A stretch of 46,014 nt of DNA from Candidatus Faecousia intestinigallinarum (GTDB taxonomy: Bacteria; Bacillota; Clostridia; Oscillospirales; Oscillospiraceae): assembly GCA_018715805.1 (NCBI GenBank), contig DVKX01000099.1:1-46014 (forward strand), given 5' to 3'. The notes beneath the pieces were generated by a model. That model saw only the letters and a list, made by a program, of their open reading frames with translations. It was not told the origin of the DNA and did no database searches. The position numbers were made by a program, and so were the translations under genes. This document shows, piece after piece, positions 1-10,711 of the stretch (the first letter of the stretch is position 1; every line of letters begins with the position of its first letter).

Positions 1-2267
<2,267 letters not shown>

Positions 2268-2285
2268 CCAAAGGAGAAGTACAAT

Positions 2286-3476
2286 ATGAACGAGATTTTT
2301 TTGATGAAATTGGGCGAGGTGGTGCTGAAGGGCGCCAACAAACGCCAGTTTGAAAACCGTCTGCGGCAAAACGTCCGCCGCCGGATGGAGCCGTATGGGA
2401 ATTTTGATGTCTATATCCTCCAATCCACGGTCTATGTCCAGCCCATGGATGAAAGCGCCGACCTGGACGGAGCCTGGGAGGCCTGCCGCAGCATTTTCGG
2501 CGTGGTAAGCCTCTGCCGGTGCCGCCCCTGTGAGAAAGATATAGATGCTATTTTCCACGCGGTGGAGGAATACCTGGGGGAGGATCTGGATGCGGTGGAA
2601 TCCTTTAAGGTGGAGTCTAAGCGCTCAGACAAGGCATTTCCGCTGACCTCCATCGCCATTTCCCAGGAAATCGGCGGGCGGCTGGCGGAAAGCCACCCCG
2701 GCTGCCGGGTGGATGTGCACAACCCGGCCTATACGGTCTATGTGGAGGTGCGGGATTACGCGGCCTATGTCCACGGCCCGGCGGAGCCGGGGGCAGGCGG
2801 TCTGCCCACCGGCGTGGGCGGACGGGGGATGTGCCTGCTCTCCGGCGGCATCGATTCCCCGGTGGCGGCCTATATGATGGCGCGGCGGGGTATGGAGATC
2901 GAGTGCGTTCATTTCTTCTCTTATCCCTATACCTCCCAGCTGGCCAAGGACAAGGTGCTGGAGCTGGCGCGGCTGGTCACCCGCTATTGCGGACGGATGA
3001 CAGTGAATGTGGTGTCCTTCACGGAAATCCAGGAGGCCATCCGGGACAACTGCCCGGAGGAGTATTTTACTTTGATCATGCGCCGGTTTATGATGGAAAT
3101 TTCCCAGCGCATTGCCAAGCAGGACGGCTGCGGCGCCCTCATCACCGGGGAGAACCTGGGACAGGTGGCCAGCCAGACCATGGAAGCCATGGCGGTGACC
3201 GGGGCGGTAGTGGATATTCCCATCTTCATGCCCCTGGTGGGCATGGACAAGGAGCAGATCGTCGCCGTTGCCCGGAATATCGGCACTCTGGAGACTTCTA
3301 TTCTGCCCTATGAGGATTGCTGTACAGTCTTTACCCCCAAGCACCCTAAGACCAAACCCACCCTGGGGCAGGTGCTCCACGCGGAAGAAAAACTGGACAG
3401 GGAAACGCTGATCGCGCAGGCGCTGGGATCGGTGGAAAAGGTGACGGTACGCTATCATGACGAACCTCGCTTGTAA
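2286..3476 (+). CDS. thiI: tRNA 4-thiouridine synthase ThiI
   Basis: 396 aa, the short form without a C-terminal rhodanese domain. A ferredoxin-like plus THUMP RNA-binding region spans roughly residues 1-165, followed by a PP-loop ATPase domain with SGGIDSP at 186-192 and a GENLGQVASQT motif. ThiI adenylates U8 of tRNA and inserts sulfur to form s4U, and in some bacteria also supplies thiamine sulfur. The rhodanese-less form usually takes sulfur from a dedicated NifS-like desulfurase; no such gene is adjacent here. AAAGGAG lies before the ATG. Its last 20 bases overlap the start of pncC in another frame, indicating translational coupling. Confidence 0.95.
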   Translation: MNEIFLMKLGEVVLKGANKRQFENRLRQNVRRRMEPYGNFDVYILQSTVYVQPMDESADLDGAWEACRSIFGVVSLCRCRPCEKDIDAIFHAVEEYLGEDLDAVESFKVESKRSDKAFPLTSIAISQEIGGRLAESHPGCRVDVHNPAYTVYVEVRDYAAYVHGPAEPGAGGLPTGVGGRGMCLLSGGIDSPVAAYMMARRGMEIECVHFFSYPYTSQLAKDKVLELARLVTRYCGRMTVNVVSFTEIQEAIRDNCPEEYFTLIMRRFMMEISQRIAKQDGCGALITGENLGQVASQTMEAMAVTGAVVDIPIFMPLVGMDKEQIVAVARNIGTLETSILPYEDCCTVFTPKHPKTKPTLGQVLHAEEKLDRETLIAQALGSVEKVTVRYHDEPRL

Positions 3477-3921
3477 TGTCCTGAAAGCGCTGGCAGGCAA
3501 GACCCTGGCCACTGCCGAAAGCTGTACCGGCGGAGGGATCGGCGCAGCGCTCACTGCGATTCCGGGGGCGTCCGGCGTCTATGTCGGTGGAGTCATCAGC
3601 TATACCAACGCTGTAAAGCGCCGTCTGCTGGGGGTGCCGGAGGAAATGCTGGAGCAGTGCGGCGCAGTATCCGCGCCTGTGGCAGAGGCCATGGCGCAGG
3701 GCGCGCGGAAAGCCCTGGGGGCGGAAATCGCGGTATCTGTCACCGGTCTGGCAGGCCCTGGCGGGGATGCTTTCGGGAACCCGGTGGGTACGGTGTTCGT
3801 AGGCTATGCGGACGCTGGGGGAAGCCTTGCCCGGGAATTTCATTTCCCCGGCGATCGGGAGGAAGTGCGCGCCCAGGCTGTCGAGGCAGCTTTGCGGCTG
3901 ATCCTGGCGCAGAATCCTTAA
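3457..3921 (+). CDS. pncC: CinA C-terminal-type nicotinamide-nucleotide amidohydrolase
   Basis: 154 aa and equal to the stand-alone C-terminal domain of CinA/PncC. It has the N-terminal TAESCTGGGIGAAL motif, GGVISYTNAVK and the SVTGLAGPGGD motif. The family hydrolyses nicotinamide mononucleotide to nicotinate mononucleotide and ammonia, recycling the NMN made by NAD-dependent DNA ligase. The molybdopterin-binding N-terminal half of full CinA is absent. It overlaps the thiI end by 20 bases and is followed after 13 bases by the response regulator gene, so all appear to be on one transcript. Confidence 0.92.
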   Translation: MTNLACNVLKALAGKTLATAESCTGGGIGAALTAIPGASGVYVGGVISYTNAVKRRLLGVPEEMLEQCGAVSAPVAEAMAQGARKALGAEIAVSVTGLAGPGGDAFGNPVGTVFVGYADAGGSLAREFHFPGDREEVRAQAVEAALRLILAQNP

Positions 3922-3934
3922 AGGAGGGAGAAAA

Positions 3935-4606
3935 ATGTATCGTATTCTGGTGGTGGAGGACGACCGGGGTATTTCGGAGGCGGTTTGTGCCCAGGGTAAG
4001 AACTGGGGCTTGGATATGAAGGCGGTGGAGGATTTCCGCAATGTGCTGGGGGAATTCTCTGCCTTTGCGCCCCACCTGGTGCTGATGGACATCGGGCTGC
4101 CCTTTTATAACGGCTACTACTGGTGCCAGCAGATCCGAAAGGTGTCCAGCCTGCCCATCATTTTCCTTTCCTCCGCTTCGGACAATATGAATATTGTCAT
4201 GGCCATGAATATGGGCGGAGATGATTTTATCCCCAAACCTTTCGATATGGCGGTGCTGATCGCCAAAATCCAGGCGATGCTCCGCCGCAGCTACGACTTT
4301 GGCGCGTCTCTGCCGGTGCTGGAGCACCGGGGCGCTATGCTCTCCACCGGGGATCACAGCCTCACCTTTGGAGAGGAGAAGCTGGCGCTGAGCAAGAATG
4401 AGTATGGCATTCTGCTGACCTTGATGGAGAATAAGGGCAAGGTGGTGAGCCGGGAAAAATTGATGGAGCGGCTTTGGGAGACGGACAGCTTTGTGGATGA
4501 AAATACTCTTACCGTCAATGTGAACCGGCTGCGGAAGAAGCTGGAGGGCATCGGGCTGCCGGACTTCATTGCCACCAAATTCGGCGTGGGATATCTGATC
4601 GGGTAA
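3935..4606 (+). CDS. OmpR/PhoB-family response regulator (BceR type)
   Basis: 223 aa. The receiver domain (1-115) has acidic DD at 9-10, phosphoacceptor Asp52 in LVLMDIGLP, and the switch lysine in IPKPF. The C-terminal winged helix (about 128-223) is the OmpR DNA-binding type. Together with the two-TM kinase directly downstream and the ABC transporter after it, this matches the BceRS/BceAB cell-envelope stress modules that sense and expel bacitracin-like peptides. The start has AAAGGAGGGAGAAA in front. No separate promoter is visible in the 13-base gap after pncC, so basal expression probably comes from the comM promoter. Its likely target is the direct repeat at 5674-5700. Confidence 0.9.
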   Translation: MYRILVVEDDRGISEAVCAQGKNWGLDMKAVEDFRNVLGEFSAFAPHLVLMDIGLPFYNGYYWCQQIRKVSSLPIIFLSSASDNMNIVMAMNMGGDDFIPKPFDMAVLIAKIQAMLRRSYDFGASLPVLEHRGAMLSTGDHSLTFGEEKLALSKNEYGILLTLMENKGKVVSREKLMERLWETDSFVDENTLTVNVNRLRKKLEGIGLPDFIATKFGVGYLIG

Positions 4607-4663
4607 GACTGACGCCGGGGATGAAAACCCATGGATGCAGGCATAGAAAGACAGGTGATTTCC

Positions 4664-5656
4664 ATGAAAGAATTTCTATCGCTATACTGGAGACAAAAAA
4701 GCCGGTGGCTTCTGGCGGGGCTGCTGATCTGCGGAATGTTTATGGGCAGTTTTGCGCTCTACCATCTTCCCGTGGAAGCAGCGGCGTATCCCACGCTGCT
4801 GGCAGCGCTGCTGCTGATTATTTTCCTGGCGCGGGATGTCCAAAAGGCCTGGCGAAAATACAAATATTTGCAGGAATTATGCCGCTTTCCCGGGGAACTG
4901 ATGGAACAGTTTCCGGAAATACGCTGCCCGGAGGACGCGGCGTACCAGCAGCTGCTGCGGAAGCTGCGCCAAGAGCAGGGGGAGATCCGCAATACCATGA
5001 CCCGGCAGTACGAGGATATGATGAAATACTATACGCTGTGGGTGCATCAGATAAAAGTTCCCATTGCCTCCATGCATTTGCAGCTGCAAAATGAGGATTC
5101 CGATCTTGCCCGCAGGTGCTCTGAGGAATTGCAGCGCATCGAGCAGTATGTGGCCATGGTGCTGGCCTATCTGCGGCTGGACAGCCGCTCCTCCGACTAT
5201 GTCCTCCGGGAGAACGACCTGGATACGATATTGCGGGGAGCGGTTCGCAAATTTGCCGGGCAGTTTATCCGGCGGCATTTGCTTCTCACCTATAATCCGG
5301 TAAATACCCTTGTGCTTACGGATGAAAAGTGGCTGGCCTTTGTGGTGGAGCAGCTGCTTTCCAACGCGGTGAAATATACCCAGCAGGGCGGGGTGGAGAT
5401 CTACCTGGAAGCGCCCAAGACCCTGTGCATCCGGGATACCGGCGTGGGCATTTCGGCGGAGGATCTTCCCCGCATCTTTGAAAAGGGCTATACGGGAAGC
5501 AACGGCCGGGCGGATCTGCGCTCCAGCGGCATCGGACTGTATCTGTGCCGCCGCATCTGCAACAATCTGGGGCATGGCTTAAGCGTGGAATCCTCGCCGG
5601 GCGAGGGTACCACGGTGCGGCTGGATCTTGCCCAGGCGGAATTTACGCCCGAGTGA
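4664..5656 (+). CDS. Intramembrane-sensing histidine kinase (BceS type)
   Basis: 330 aa. Two TM helices lie at about residues 14-34 and 39-57 with almost no extracellular loop, the hallmark of BceS-like kinases that read the activity of their partner permease instead of binding ligand themselves. Phosphoacceptor His128 is in YTLWVHQIKVPI, followed by N-box EQLLSNAVKYT and ATP-lid motifs DTGVGIS and GIGLYL. I choose ATG 4664 (MKEFL) because ACAGGTGA precedes it at a good distance; an in-frame ATG at 4631 would add 11 polar residues and has no clear ribosome binding site. It is immediately downstream of the response regulator. Confidence 0.9.
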   Translation: MKEFLSLYWRQKSRWLLAGLLICGMFMGSFALYHLPVEAAAYPTLLAALLLIIFLARDVQKAWRKYKYLQELCRFPGELMEQFPEIRCPEDAAYQQLLRKLRQEQGEIRNTMTRQYEDMMKYYTLWVHQIKVPIASMHLQLQNEDSDLARRCSEELQRIEQYVAMVLAYLRLDSRSSDYVLRENDLDTILRGAVRKFAGQFIRRHLLLTYNPVNTLVLTDEKWLAFVVEQLLSNAVKYTQQGGVEIYLEAPKTLCIRDTGVGISAEDLPRIFEKGYTGSNGRADLRSSGIGLYLCRRICNNLGHGLSVESSPGEGTTVRLDLAQAEFTPE

Positions 5657-5673
5657 CGCAAAACGAACACGAA

Positions 5674-5738
5674 TGTAAGAATTGCCGGGGGAAATGTAAG
5701 GCGAATCCCATGCGCCGCGTTTCTCCCGGTGTTATAAT
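5674..5738 (+). promoter_or_regulatory. Response-regulator direct repeat and promoter of the bceAB-like genes
   Basis: Two copies of ATGTAAG (TGTAAG at 5674-5679 and 5695-5700) lie on the same face of the helix, 21 bases apart. They end ten bases before the expected -35 position. A perfect -10 box TATAAT is at 5733-5738, but the -35 position (5710-5715) reads ATGCGC, far from consensus. This is the arrangement of an activator-dependent promoter, presumably bound by the OmpR-type regulator at 3935-4606. Confidence 0.65.
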
Positions 5739-5769
5739 GATGGCAGAAATTCCGAAGGAGGATTTTTGT

Positions 5770-6534
5770 ATGAGTATTTTGGAAGTCAACAGCCTGCGCA
5801 AGGTGTATACCACCCGTTTCGGAGGCCAGCAGGTGGAGGCGCTGAAAAACGTGAACTTCACCGTGGACGAAGGAGAATATGTAGCCATCATGGGCGAGTC
5901 CGGTTCGGGTAAAACCACGCTGCTGAATATTTTGGCAGCATTGGATAAGCCCACCAGCGGCTGCGTGCTGCTGGACGGTAAGGATCTGGCCTCCATCAAG
6001 CAGAGTCAGCTGGCAGCTTTCCGGCGGGATCATTTGGGCTTTGTATTCCAGGACTTCAATCTATTGGATACCTTTACCCTGGAGGACAATATTTATCTGC
6101 CCCTGGTGCTGGCGGGAAAATCCGTTCGGGAGATGCGGGACCGGCTGGCGCCCATCGCTCAGCAGCTGGGGCTGATGGAACTGCTGAAGAAGTATCCGTA
6201 TGAAGTGTCCGGCGGCCAAAAGCAGCGGGCGGCGGTGGCCAGAGCCATCATTACCAACCCTCGGCTGCTGCTGGCGGACGAACCCACCGGCGCCTTGGAC
6301 TCCAAGGCCACGGACGAACTGCTGCGGCTCTTCGACAGTGTAAACCGCATCGGCCATACGGTGCTGGTGGTGACCCACTCCGTGAAAGCCGCCAGTCATA
6401 CCAAGCGGGTGCTGTTCATCCGAGATGGGGAGGTGTTCCACCAGATCTACAAGGGGGAGAACACCACGGAGCAGATGTATCAGAGGATCACAGACACGCT
6501 GACGATGCTGGCGACAGGTGGTGAGCGGCAATGA
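5770..6534 (+). CDS. ABC transporter ATPase (BceA type)
   Basis: 254 aa, MacB/LolD-like subfamily. Walker A GESGSGKTT is at 42-50, Q-loop FQDFNLL near 93-99, signature SGGQKQR at 147-153 and Walker B LLLADEPTGALD from 167. It pairs with the FtsX-fold permease that overlaps its end by four bases (ATGA). Such pairs remove antimicrobial peptides from their membrane targets and also signal to the kinase. AAGGAGG lies eight to nine bases before ATG 5770. Its transcription is probably induced through the direct-repeat promoter just upstream. Confidence 0.93.
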   Translation: MSILEVNSLRKVYTTRFGGQQVEALKNVNFTVDEGEYVAIMGESGSGKTTLLNILAALDKPTSGCVLLDGKDLASIKQSQLAAFRRDHLGFVFQDFNLLDTFTLEDNIYLPLVLAGKSVREMRDRLAPIAQQLGLMELLKKYPYEVSGGQKQRAAVARAIITNPRLLLADEPTGALDSKATDELLRLFDSVNRIGHTVLVVTHSVKAASHTKRVLFIRDGEVFHQIYKGENTTEQMYQRITDTLTMLATGGERQ

Positions 6535-8576
6535 AACTGGGGTTTTATCCGAAGTTCGCCTTTATCGGCATCCGTAAGAATAAGCGCTTGTATGTGCCCT
6601 ATATCCTCACCTGCGTGGGCATCATCATGATGCACTACATTGTAACGGCGCTGGCCGGTATCATCACCGAGATGGAGGATATGTTCGGCAACACCACTAC
6701 ATCCGCGCTGCTGGTATTCGGGAGCTGGGTCATTGCGGTTTTTTCCGTGATTTTCCTGTTTTATACAAATTCTTTCCTGATGCGACGCCGAAAGAAGGAA
6801 TTTGGACTCTATAATATTCTGGGCATGGGCAAGGGCAACATTGCCCGGATCCTGGCCTATGAAACTGTGATGATCATGCTTTTCTCTCTTCTGGTTGGCT
6901 TGGGGCTGGGCGTGCTGCTGTGCAAGCTCTTTGAATTGGGGCTGGTGAACCTGGTTCGGGGAGAAGTGGATTATGTGCTGCGGCTGCGCATGGACGCCTT
7001 GCGCCAAACCGGCTGCACATATCTGGTGATTTTTGCGGTGATTCTGGCGAAAAATTTGTGGAGCATCCGAAATGACTCCCCAATTGCCCTGCTGCACAGC
7101 GAAAATGTGGGGGAGAAGCCTCCCAAGGCTAATTGGTTCATTGCACTGGTGGGCGTGGCCATTCTGGGACTGGCGTATTACATTGCCGTTACCATTGTAA
7201 ACCCAGTGGAGGCGCTGGTGTGGTTTTTCGCGGCGGTGATCATGGTCATCGTGGCCACCTATATGATCTTTATCTCCGGCTCCGTCACCTTCTGCCGCTT
7301 TTTGCAGAAATGTAAGGGCTACTATTATAAGGCGAATCACTTTGTCTCCGTGGCCTCGATGACCTACCGGATGAGGCGCAACGGCGCTGGCCTGGCCTCT
7401 ATCTGTATCCTGGCCACTATGGTGCTGGTAATGGTAGCCACCACCTGCTGCCTGTACTTTGGGGTGGAGATCGGTATAAACGACCGCTACCCCAGGGACT
7501 ACAATCTGAAGCTATTTGTCTATGAGGATACTCCCATGCTGGAAACCATGGCGCAGGACGTCAAGAGCGACCTGGAGCAGCTGCTGGAGGAGCGGCAGAT
7601 CCCGGCGGAGAATACAGGCGAATACTACTATTCTTCCATGGGCGGCCTGGTACGGGACGGCGAAATCATTCTGGATCATGAAAGTCTCACGGATTTCAAT
7701 ATCACCAACTATAGCGATGTGGTGACAGTGCAGGTGATGCCTCTGGAGGACTATAACCGGCTGAAGAATACCCAGGAGACGCTGGAGGAAGGCCAGGCCA
7801 TGCTCTTCGCCTATCACTATGCCTATGATTTTGATACCATCACCCTGGGGGATAAAACCTATACCATTACAAAACGATTGGACAGCATTCCCATGGGCGG
7901 GGACGAAATGGCGAATATTACCGGGACGCTGTACCTGGTGGTGCCGGATTTCCAGGAGTTGGTCAGTTCTGTGGCGGCGCTGCTGAATGACCCCAATATC
8001 TACCCCCACTGGTATTATGGCTTCGATGTTCCGCTGACCAAGGAGGAGCAGGTGGCGTTCAATGATGCTTTTTATGATACGGCGTACGATGTGATTACCG
8101 GCAGCACTTATGAGGGAATCTCCAGATCCGTCTACCCCGACAACAAGGCGGTGATGCTGGATGAAATGTATGGCGTATATGGCGGGCTGCTGTTTCTGGG
8201 AGCCATGCTCAGCGTGGTATTTGCTGCCGCCGCAGCGCTGATCATTTATTACAAACAGCTTTGTGAAGGGTACGAGGATCAATCTCGCTTCGCCATTATG
8301 CAGAAGGTGGGCATGACGGAAAAAGATATTCGCAAGTCCATCAACTCCCAGATGATTACGGTATTCTTTATGCCCCTGATCGCGGCGGGCATCCATCTGG
8401 CCTTTGCCTATTCCATATTGAGCAAGCTGCTGAATCTGCTGGCGCTGACCAATCAGAACAATCTGATGACCATCGCCGCAATTACCTTCCTGGTGTTCGG
8501 CCTGCTTTACTTCATCGTCTATAAATTCACTTCCCACGCCTACTACAATATCGTGGTGGGCAGCAAAGAAAAATAA
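6531..8576 (+). CDS. FtsX-fold ABC permease (BceB type)
   Basis: 681 aa, matching BceB-family permeases (~650-680 aa). An N-terminal helix and three more helices lie in roughly the first 250 residues (for example AIFSVIFLFYTNSF and ILGLAYYIAVTIV). A pair of helices then flanks a large extracytoplasmic domain (about 320-545) that in the family binds the peptide-lipid target. The C-terminal FtsX helices (GLLFLGAMLSVVFAAAAALI, then two more) follow. The motif KKEFGLYNILGMGK is the typical coupling region of this family. It forms the transporter with the upstream ATPase and is inferred to control the BceS-like kinase. The exact peptide substrate cannot be read from the sequence. Confidence 0.92.
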   Translation: MKLGFYPKFAFIGIRKNKRLYVPYILTCVGIIMMHYIVTALAGIITEMEDMFGNTTTSALLVFGSWVIAVFSVIFLFYTNSFLMRRRKKEFGLYNILGMGKGNIARILAYETVMIMLFSLLVGLGLGVLLCKLFELGLVNLVRGEVDYVLRLRMDALRQTGCTYLVIFAVILAKNLWSIRNDSPIALLHSENVGEKPPKANWFIALVGVAILGLAYYIAVTIVNPVEALVWFFAAVIMVIVATYMIFISGSVTFCRFLQKCKGYYYKANHFVSVASMTYRMRRNGAGLASICILATMVLVMVATTCCLYFGVEIGINDRYPRDYNLKLFVYEDTPMLETMAQDVKSDLEQLLEERQIPAENTGEYYYSSMGGLVRDGEIILDHESLTDFNITNYSDVVTVQVMPLEDYNRLKNTQETLEEGQAMLFAYHYAYDFDTITLGDKTYTITKRLDSIPMGGDEMANITGTLYLVVPDFQELVSSVAALLNDPNIYPHWYYGFDVPLTKEEQVAFNDAFYDTAYDVITGSTYEGISRSVYPDNKAVMLDEMYGVYGGLLFLGAMLSVVFAAAAALIIYYKQLCEGYEDQSRFAIMQKVGMTEKDIRKSINSQMITVFFMPLIAAGIHLAFAYSILSKLLNLLALTNQNNLMTIAAITFLVFGLLYFIVYKFTSHAYYNIVVGSKEK

Positions 8577-8613
8577 CCGGTCAATAACCAACCAAGCGGA
8601 AAGGAGCATTGCC

Positions 8614-8694
8614 ATGAGACGGATATTTCGATTGATTTTGGATGGAATTTTGATGTTAAGCCTGCGCCCTGTGGACAGTGCGCCTGCCAAATGA
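8614..8694 (+). CDS. Possible 26-aa peptide gene after the bceAB-like pair
   Basis: Thirty-seven bases after the permease stop, ATG 8614 is preceded by GGAAAGGAGC at a good distance. It opens a 26-codon frame (MRRIFRLILDGILMLSLRPV, then DSAPAK) ended by TGA. The N-terminus is basic and the middle hydrophobic (FRLILDGILMLSL), resembling a small membrane-active or membrane-bound peptide. The stop codon is followed within a few bases by a terminator-like hairpin, so this ORF fills the 3' end of the transcript. I recognise no homologue. It could equally be the decayed start of a longer lost gene. Confidence 0.4.
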   Translation: MRRIFRLILDGILMLSLRPVDSAPAK

Positions 8695-8698
8695 ACGC

Positions 8699-8740
8699 CG
8701 CCCGGGTGGAGCGAAACCGTTCCACCCGGGCGTGATCTTT
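8699..8740 (+). terminator. Terminator of the bceAB-like transcript
   Basis: A perfect 12-bp stem (8699-8710 CGCCCGGGTGGA with 8721-8732) and a 10-base loop are followed by TGATCTTTT. The U-run is short, but the stem is strong and the position fits. Confidence 0.7.
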
Positions 8741-8749
8741 TGGACGAGA

Positions 8750-8781
8750 AAGCCGCCGCAGGGAACCCCTGCGGCGGCTTG
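8750..8781 (-). terminator. Hairpin ending the tRNA-Thr transcript
   Basis: A 14-bp stem AAGCCGCCGCAGGG paired with CCCTGCGGCGGCTT and a three-base loop sit directly beyond the tRNA CCA end. On the minus strand it continues into TTTCTCG, a weak U-run. It may also block rightward read-through. Confidence 0.6.
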
Positions 8782-8855
8782 GAGCTAGAAACGTGACTCG
8801 AACACGCGACCTGCTGATTACGAATCAGCTGCTCTACCGACTGAGCTATTCTAGC
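8780..8855 (-). tRNA. tRNA-Thr (anticodon CGT)
   Basis: The minus strand folds into a full cloverleaf of 76 bases: acceptor GCTAGAA/TTCTAGC, D arm AGCTCAGTCGGTAGAGC, anticodon stem GCTGA/TCAGC with loop TTCGTAA (anticodon CGT), T arm with GTTCGAGTC, discriminator T and an encoded CCA. It decodes ACG. It has its own near-perfect promoter and lies between two rightward transcripts. Confidence 0.95.
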
Positions 8856-8872
8856 GTTCGCATCGCCCAGCT

Positions 8873-8901
8873 ATTATACAGGCTTTTTGTAAAATTGTCA
8901 A
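8873..8901 (-). promoter_or_regulatory. Consensus promoter of tRNA-Thr
   Basis: On the minus strand, TTGACA (8901-8896), a 17-base spacer and TATAAT (8878-8873), all perfect consensus, lie 17 bases upstream of the tRNA 5' end. Confidence 0.88.
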
Positions 8902-8920
8902 CAGCTTTTTCTTGGAGGCG

Positions 8921-8949
8921 TTGCATTGTAGACCGGATTCTGCTATACT
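8921..8949 (+). promoter_or_regulatory. Promoter of the heterodimeric ABC exporter operon
   Basis: TTGCAT (8921-8926), a 17-base spacer ending in TGC (extended -10) and TATACT (8944-8949), 31 bases before the TTG start at 8981. Confidence 0.75.
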
Positions 8950-8980
8950 TGGGTCAGATTTGCGGATGAGGTGAGGCTTT

Positions 8981-10711
8981 TTGAAAAAACTGCTGAAATA
9001 TATGAGAGGCTATGGCAAGGAATGTGTGCTGGGACCGCTGTTTAAGCTGCTGGAAGCCAGCTTTGAACTGCTGGTGCCGCTGGTGGTTGCCAGCATTGTA
9101 GATACGGGTGTGGCCAACCGGGATACGTCCTACATCATAAAAATGTGCTTGGTGATGGCGCTGCTGGGGTTCATCGGCTTGGCCAGCTCCGTGACCGCCC
9201 AGTATTTTTCCGCGAAAGCCGCAGTGGGGTTTGCTTCTCGTCTGCGCCATGCGGTGATGAATCATGCCCTCCGGCTGGGCTATGAGGAAATCGATCAGCT
9301 GGGAACGTCTACCCTGGTGACCCGGATGACTGCGGACATTAACCAGGTGCAGAACGGCGTGAACATGACGCTGCGCCTGCTGCTCCGTTCTCCCTTTGTG
9401 GTATTCGGCGCTATGGCCATGGCGTTCACCATTGACGCGAAAGCGGCCATGGTATTTGCCGTGCTGATACCGGTGCTGTGCTTCGTGGTGTTTGGTATTA
9501 TGCTTATCACCATGCCCATGTACCGCAATGTGCAGCAGCGGCTGGATGGCGTGACCCGAGCTACCCGGCAAAATTTGACGGGCGTGCGGGTGCTGCGCGC
9601 TTTCGGCATGGAGGACGAGGAGGTGGAGGCGTTTGCCGCCCAGACCCAGAAGCTGACCAAAAGCCAGATCAATGCCGGCCGCGTGGCGGGGCTGCTGAAT
9701 CCCTTGACATTTGTGATTGTGAATCTGGCGGTGATTGTGCTGATTTATACCGGCGGACTTCAAGTGGAGATGGGCGTGATCAGCCAGGGCATGGTGATCG
9801 CCCTTTACAACTATATGTCCCAGATTTTGGTGGAATTGATCAAAATGGCGAACCTGATTATTAATATGACCAAGTCCGCCGCCTGCGCCAATCGCGTGGC
9901 ATCCCTGCTGGAGATTGTGCCCAGCCAAAAAAACGGCCGGGCGGAAACGCCCCTGCTGGGCGGCGTTGAGTTTCGGGATGTGTCCGCCAAATACCCCGGC
10001 GCTTCGGCGTATTCCCTGGAGCATATCAGCTTTTCCGTTCAGCCGGGGCAGACGGTGGGCGTCATTGGCGGCACCGGCTCCGGTAAGACTACCCTGGTGA
10101 ATTTGATCCCCCGGTTCTATGACAGTGCGGAAGGCGCCGTCCTGCTGGACGGGCAGGATGTGCGCACCCTGGATCGGAAGGCGCTGCGGCGGCAGATCGG
10201 CGTAGTACCCCAGAAGGCAGTGCTGTTTCACGGAACGATCCGGGAAAACCTGCAATGGGGGCGGGAGGACGCTGTGGATGACGAGCTGTGGCAGGCGCTG
10301 GAAACGGCGCAGGCCAGAGAAGTCGTGAAGGACAAGGAGGGAGAACTGAACGCGATGGTAGAACAGGGCGGACGGAATTTCTCCGGCGGCCAGCGCCAGC
10401 GTCTCACTATCGCCCGCGCCCTGGTGCGCAGGCCGAAAATCCTGATTCTGGACGACAGCGCCTCCGCGCTGGACTATGCTACCGATGCCAGACTGCGGAT
10501 GGCTATCCGCAATCTGCAGAATCCTCCCACGACCTTTATTGTATCCCAGCGGGCGGCCTCCGTGCGGTATGCAGACGTAATCCTGGTGCTGGAGGACGGT
10601 ATGCTGGTGGGCAAAGGGAAGCATGAGGAACTGCTGGAAACCTGCCCGGTGTATCAGGAGATCTACTATTCCCAGTTTTCCAAGGAGGTGAAGTCCTATG
10701 CCGAAGGATAA
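8981..10711 (+). CDS. ABC exporter half-transporter, subunit with degenerate ATP site
   Basis: 576 aa: six-helix exporter membrane domain (about 1-300) and an ATPase domain. Walker A GGTGSGKTT is near 363, signature FSGGQRQR near 466, and Walker B ILILDDSASALD from about 487. The catalytic glutamate after Walker B is Asp, and the H-loop reads SQRAAS (Gln for His) near 520. This is the typical degenerate half of TM287/288-, LmrCD- or BmrCD-like heterodimers. It starts at TTG 8981, preceded by GAGGTGAGG. The second subunit overlaps its end by 14 bases. It probably exports drugs, lipids or peptides across the cytoplasmic membrane; the substrate is not readable. Confidence 0.92.
   Translation: MKKLLKYMRGYGKECVLGPLFKLLEASFELLVPLVVASIVDTGVANRDTSYIIKMCLVMALLGFIGLASSVTAQYFSAKAAVGFASRLRHAVMNHALRLGYEEIDQLGTSTLVTRMTADINQVQNGVNMTLRLLLRSPFVVFGAMAMAFTIDAKAAMVFAVLIPVLCFVVFGIMLITMPMYRNVQQRLDGVTRATRQNLTGVRVLRAFGMEDEEVEAFAAQTQKLTKSQINAGRVAGLLNPLTFVIVNLAVIVLIYTGGLQVEMGVISQGMVIALYNYMSQILVELIKMANLIINMTKSAACANRVASLLEIVPSQKNGRAETPLLGGVEFRDVSAKYPGASAYSLEHISFSVQPGQTVGVIGGTGSGKTTLVNLIPRFYDSAEGAVLLDGQDVRTLDRKALRRQIGVVPQKAVLFHGTIRENLQWGREDAVDDELWQALETAQAREVVKDKEGELNAMVEQGGRNFSGGQRQRLTIARALVRRPKILILDDSASALDYATDARLRMAIRNLQNPPTTFIVSQRAASVRYADVILVLEDGMLVGKGKHEELLETCPVYQEIYYSQFSKEVKSYAEG

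Noticed and set aside
8954..10624. 556-codon leftward ORF over the ABC exporter
   Set aside because: His- and Gln-rich antisense shadow of the first ABC subunit; crosses its promoter.
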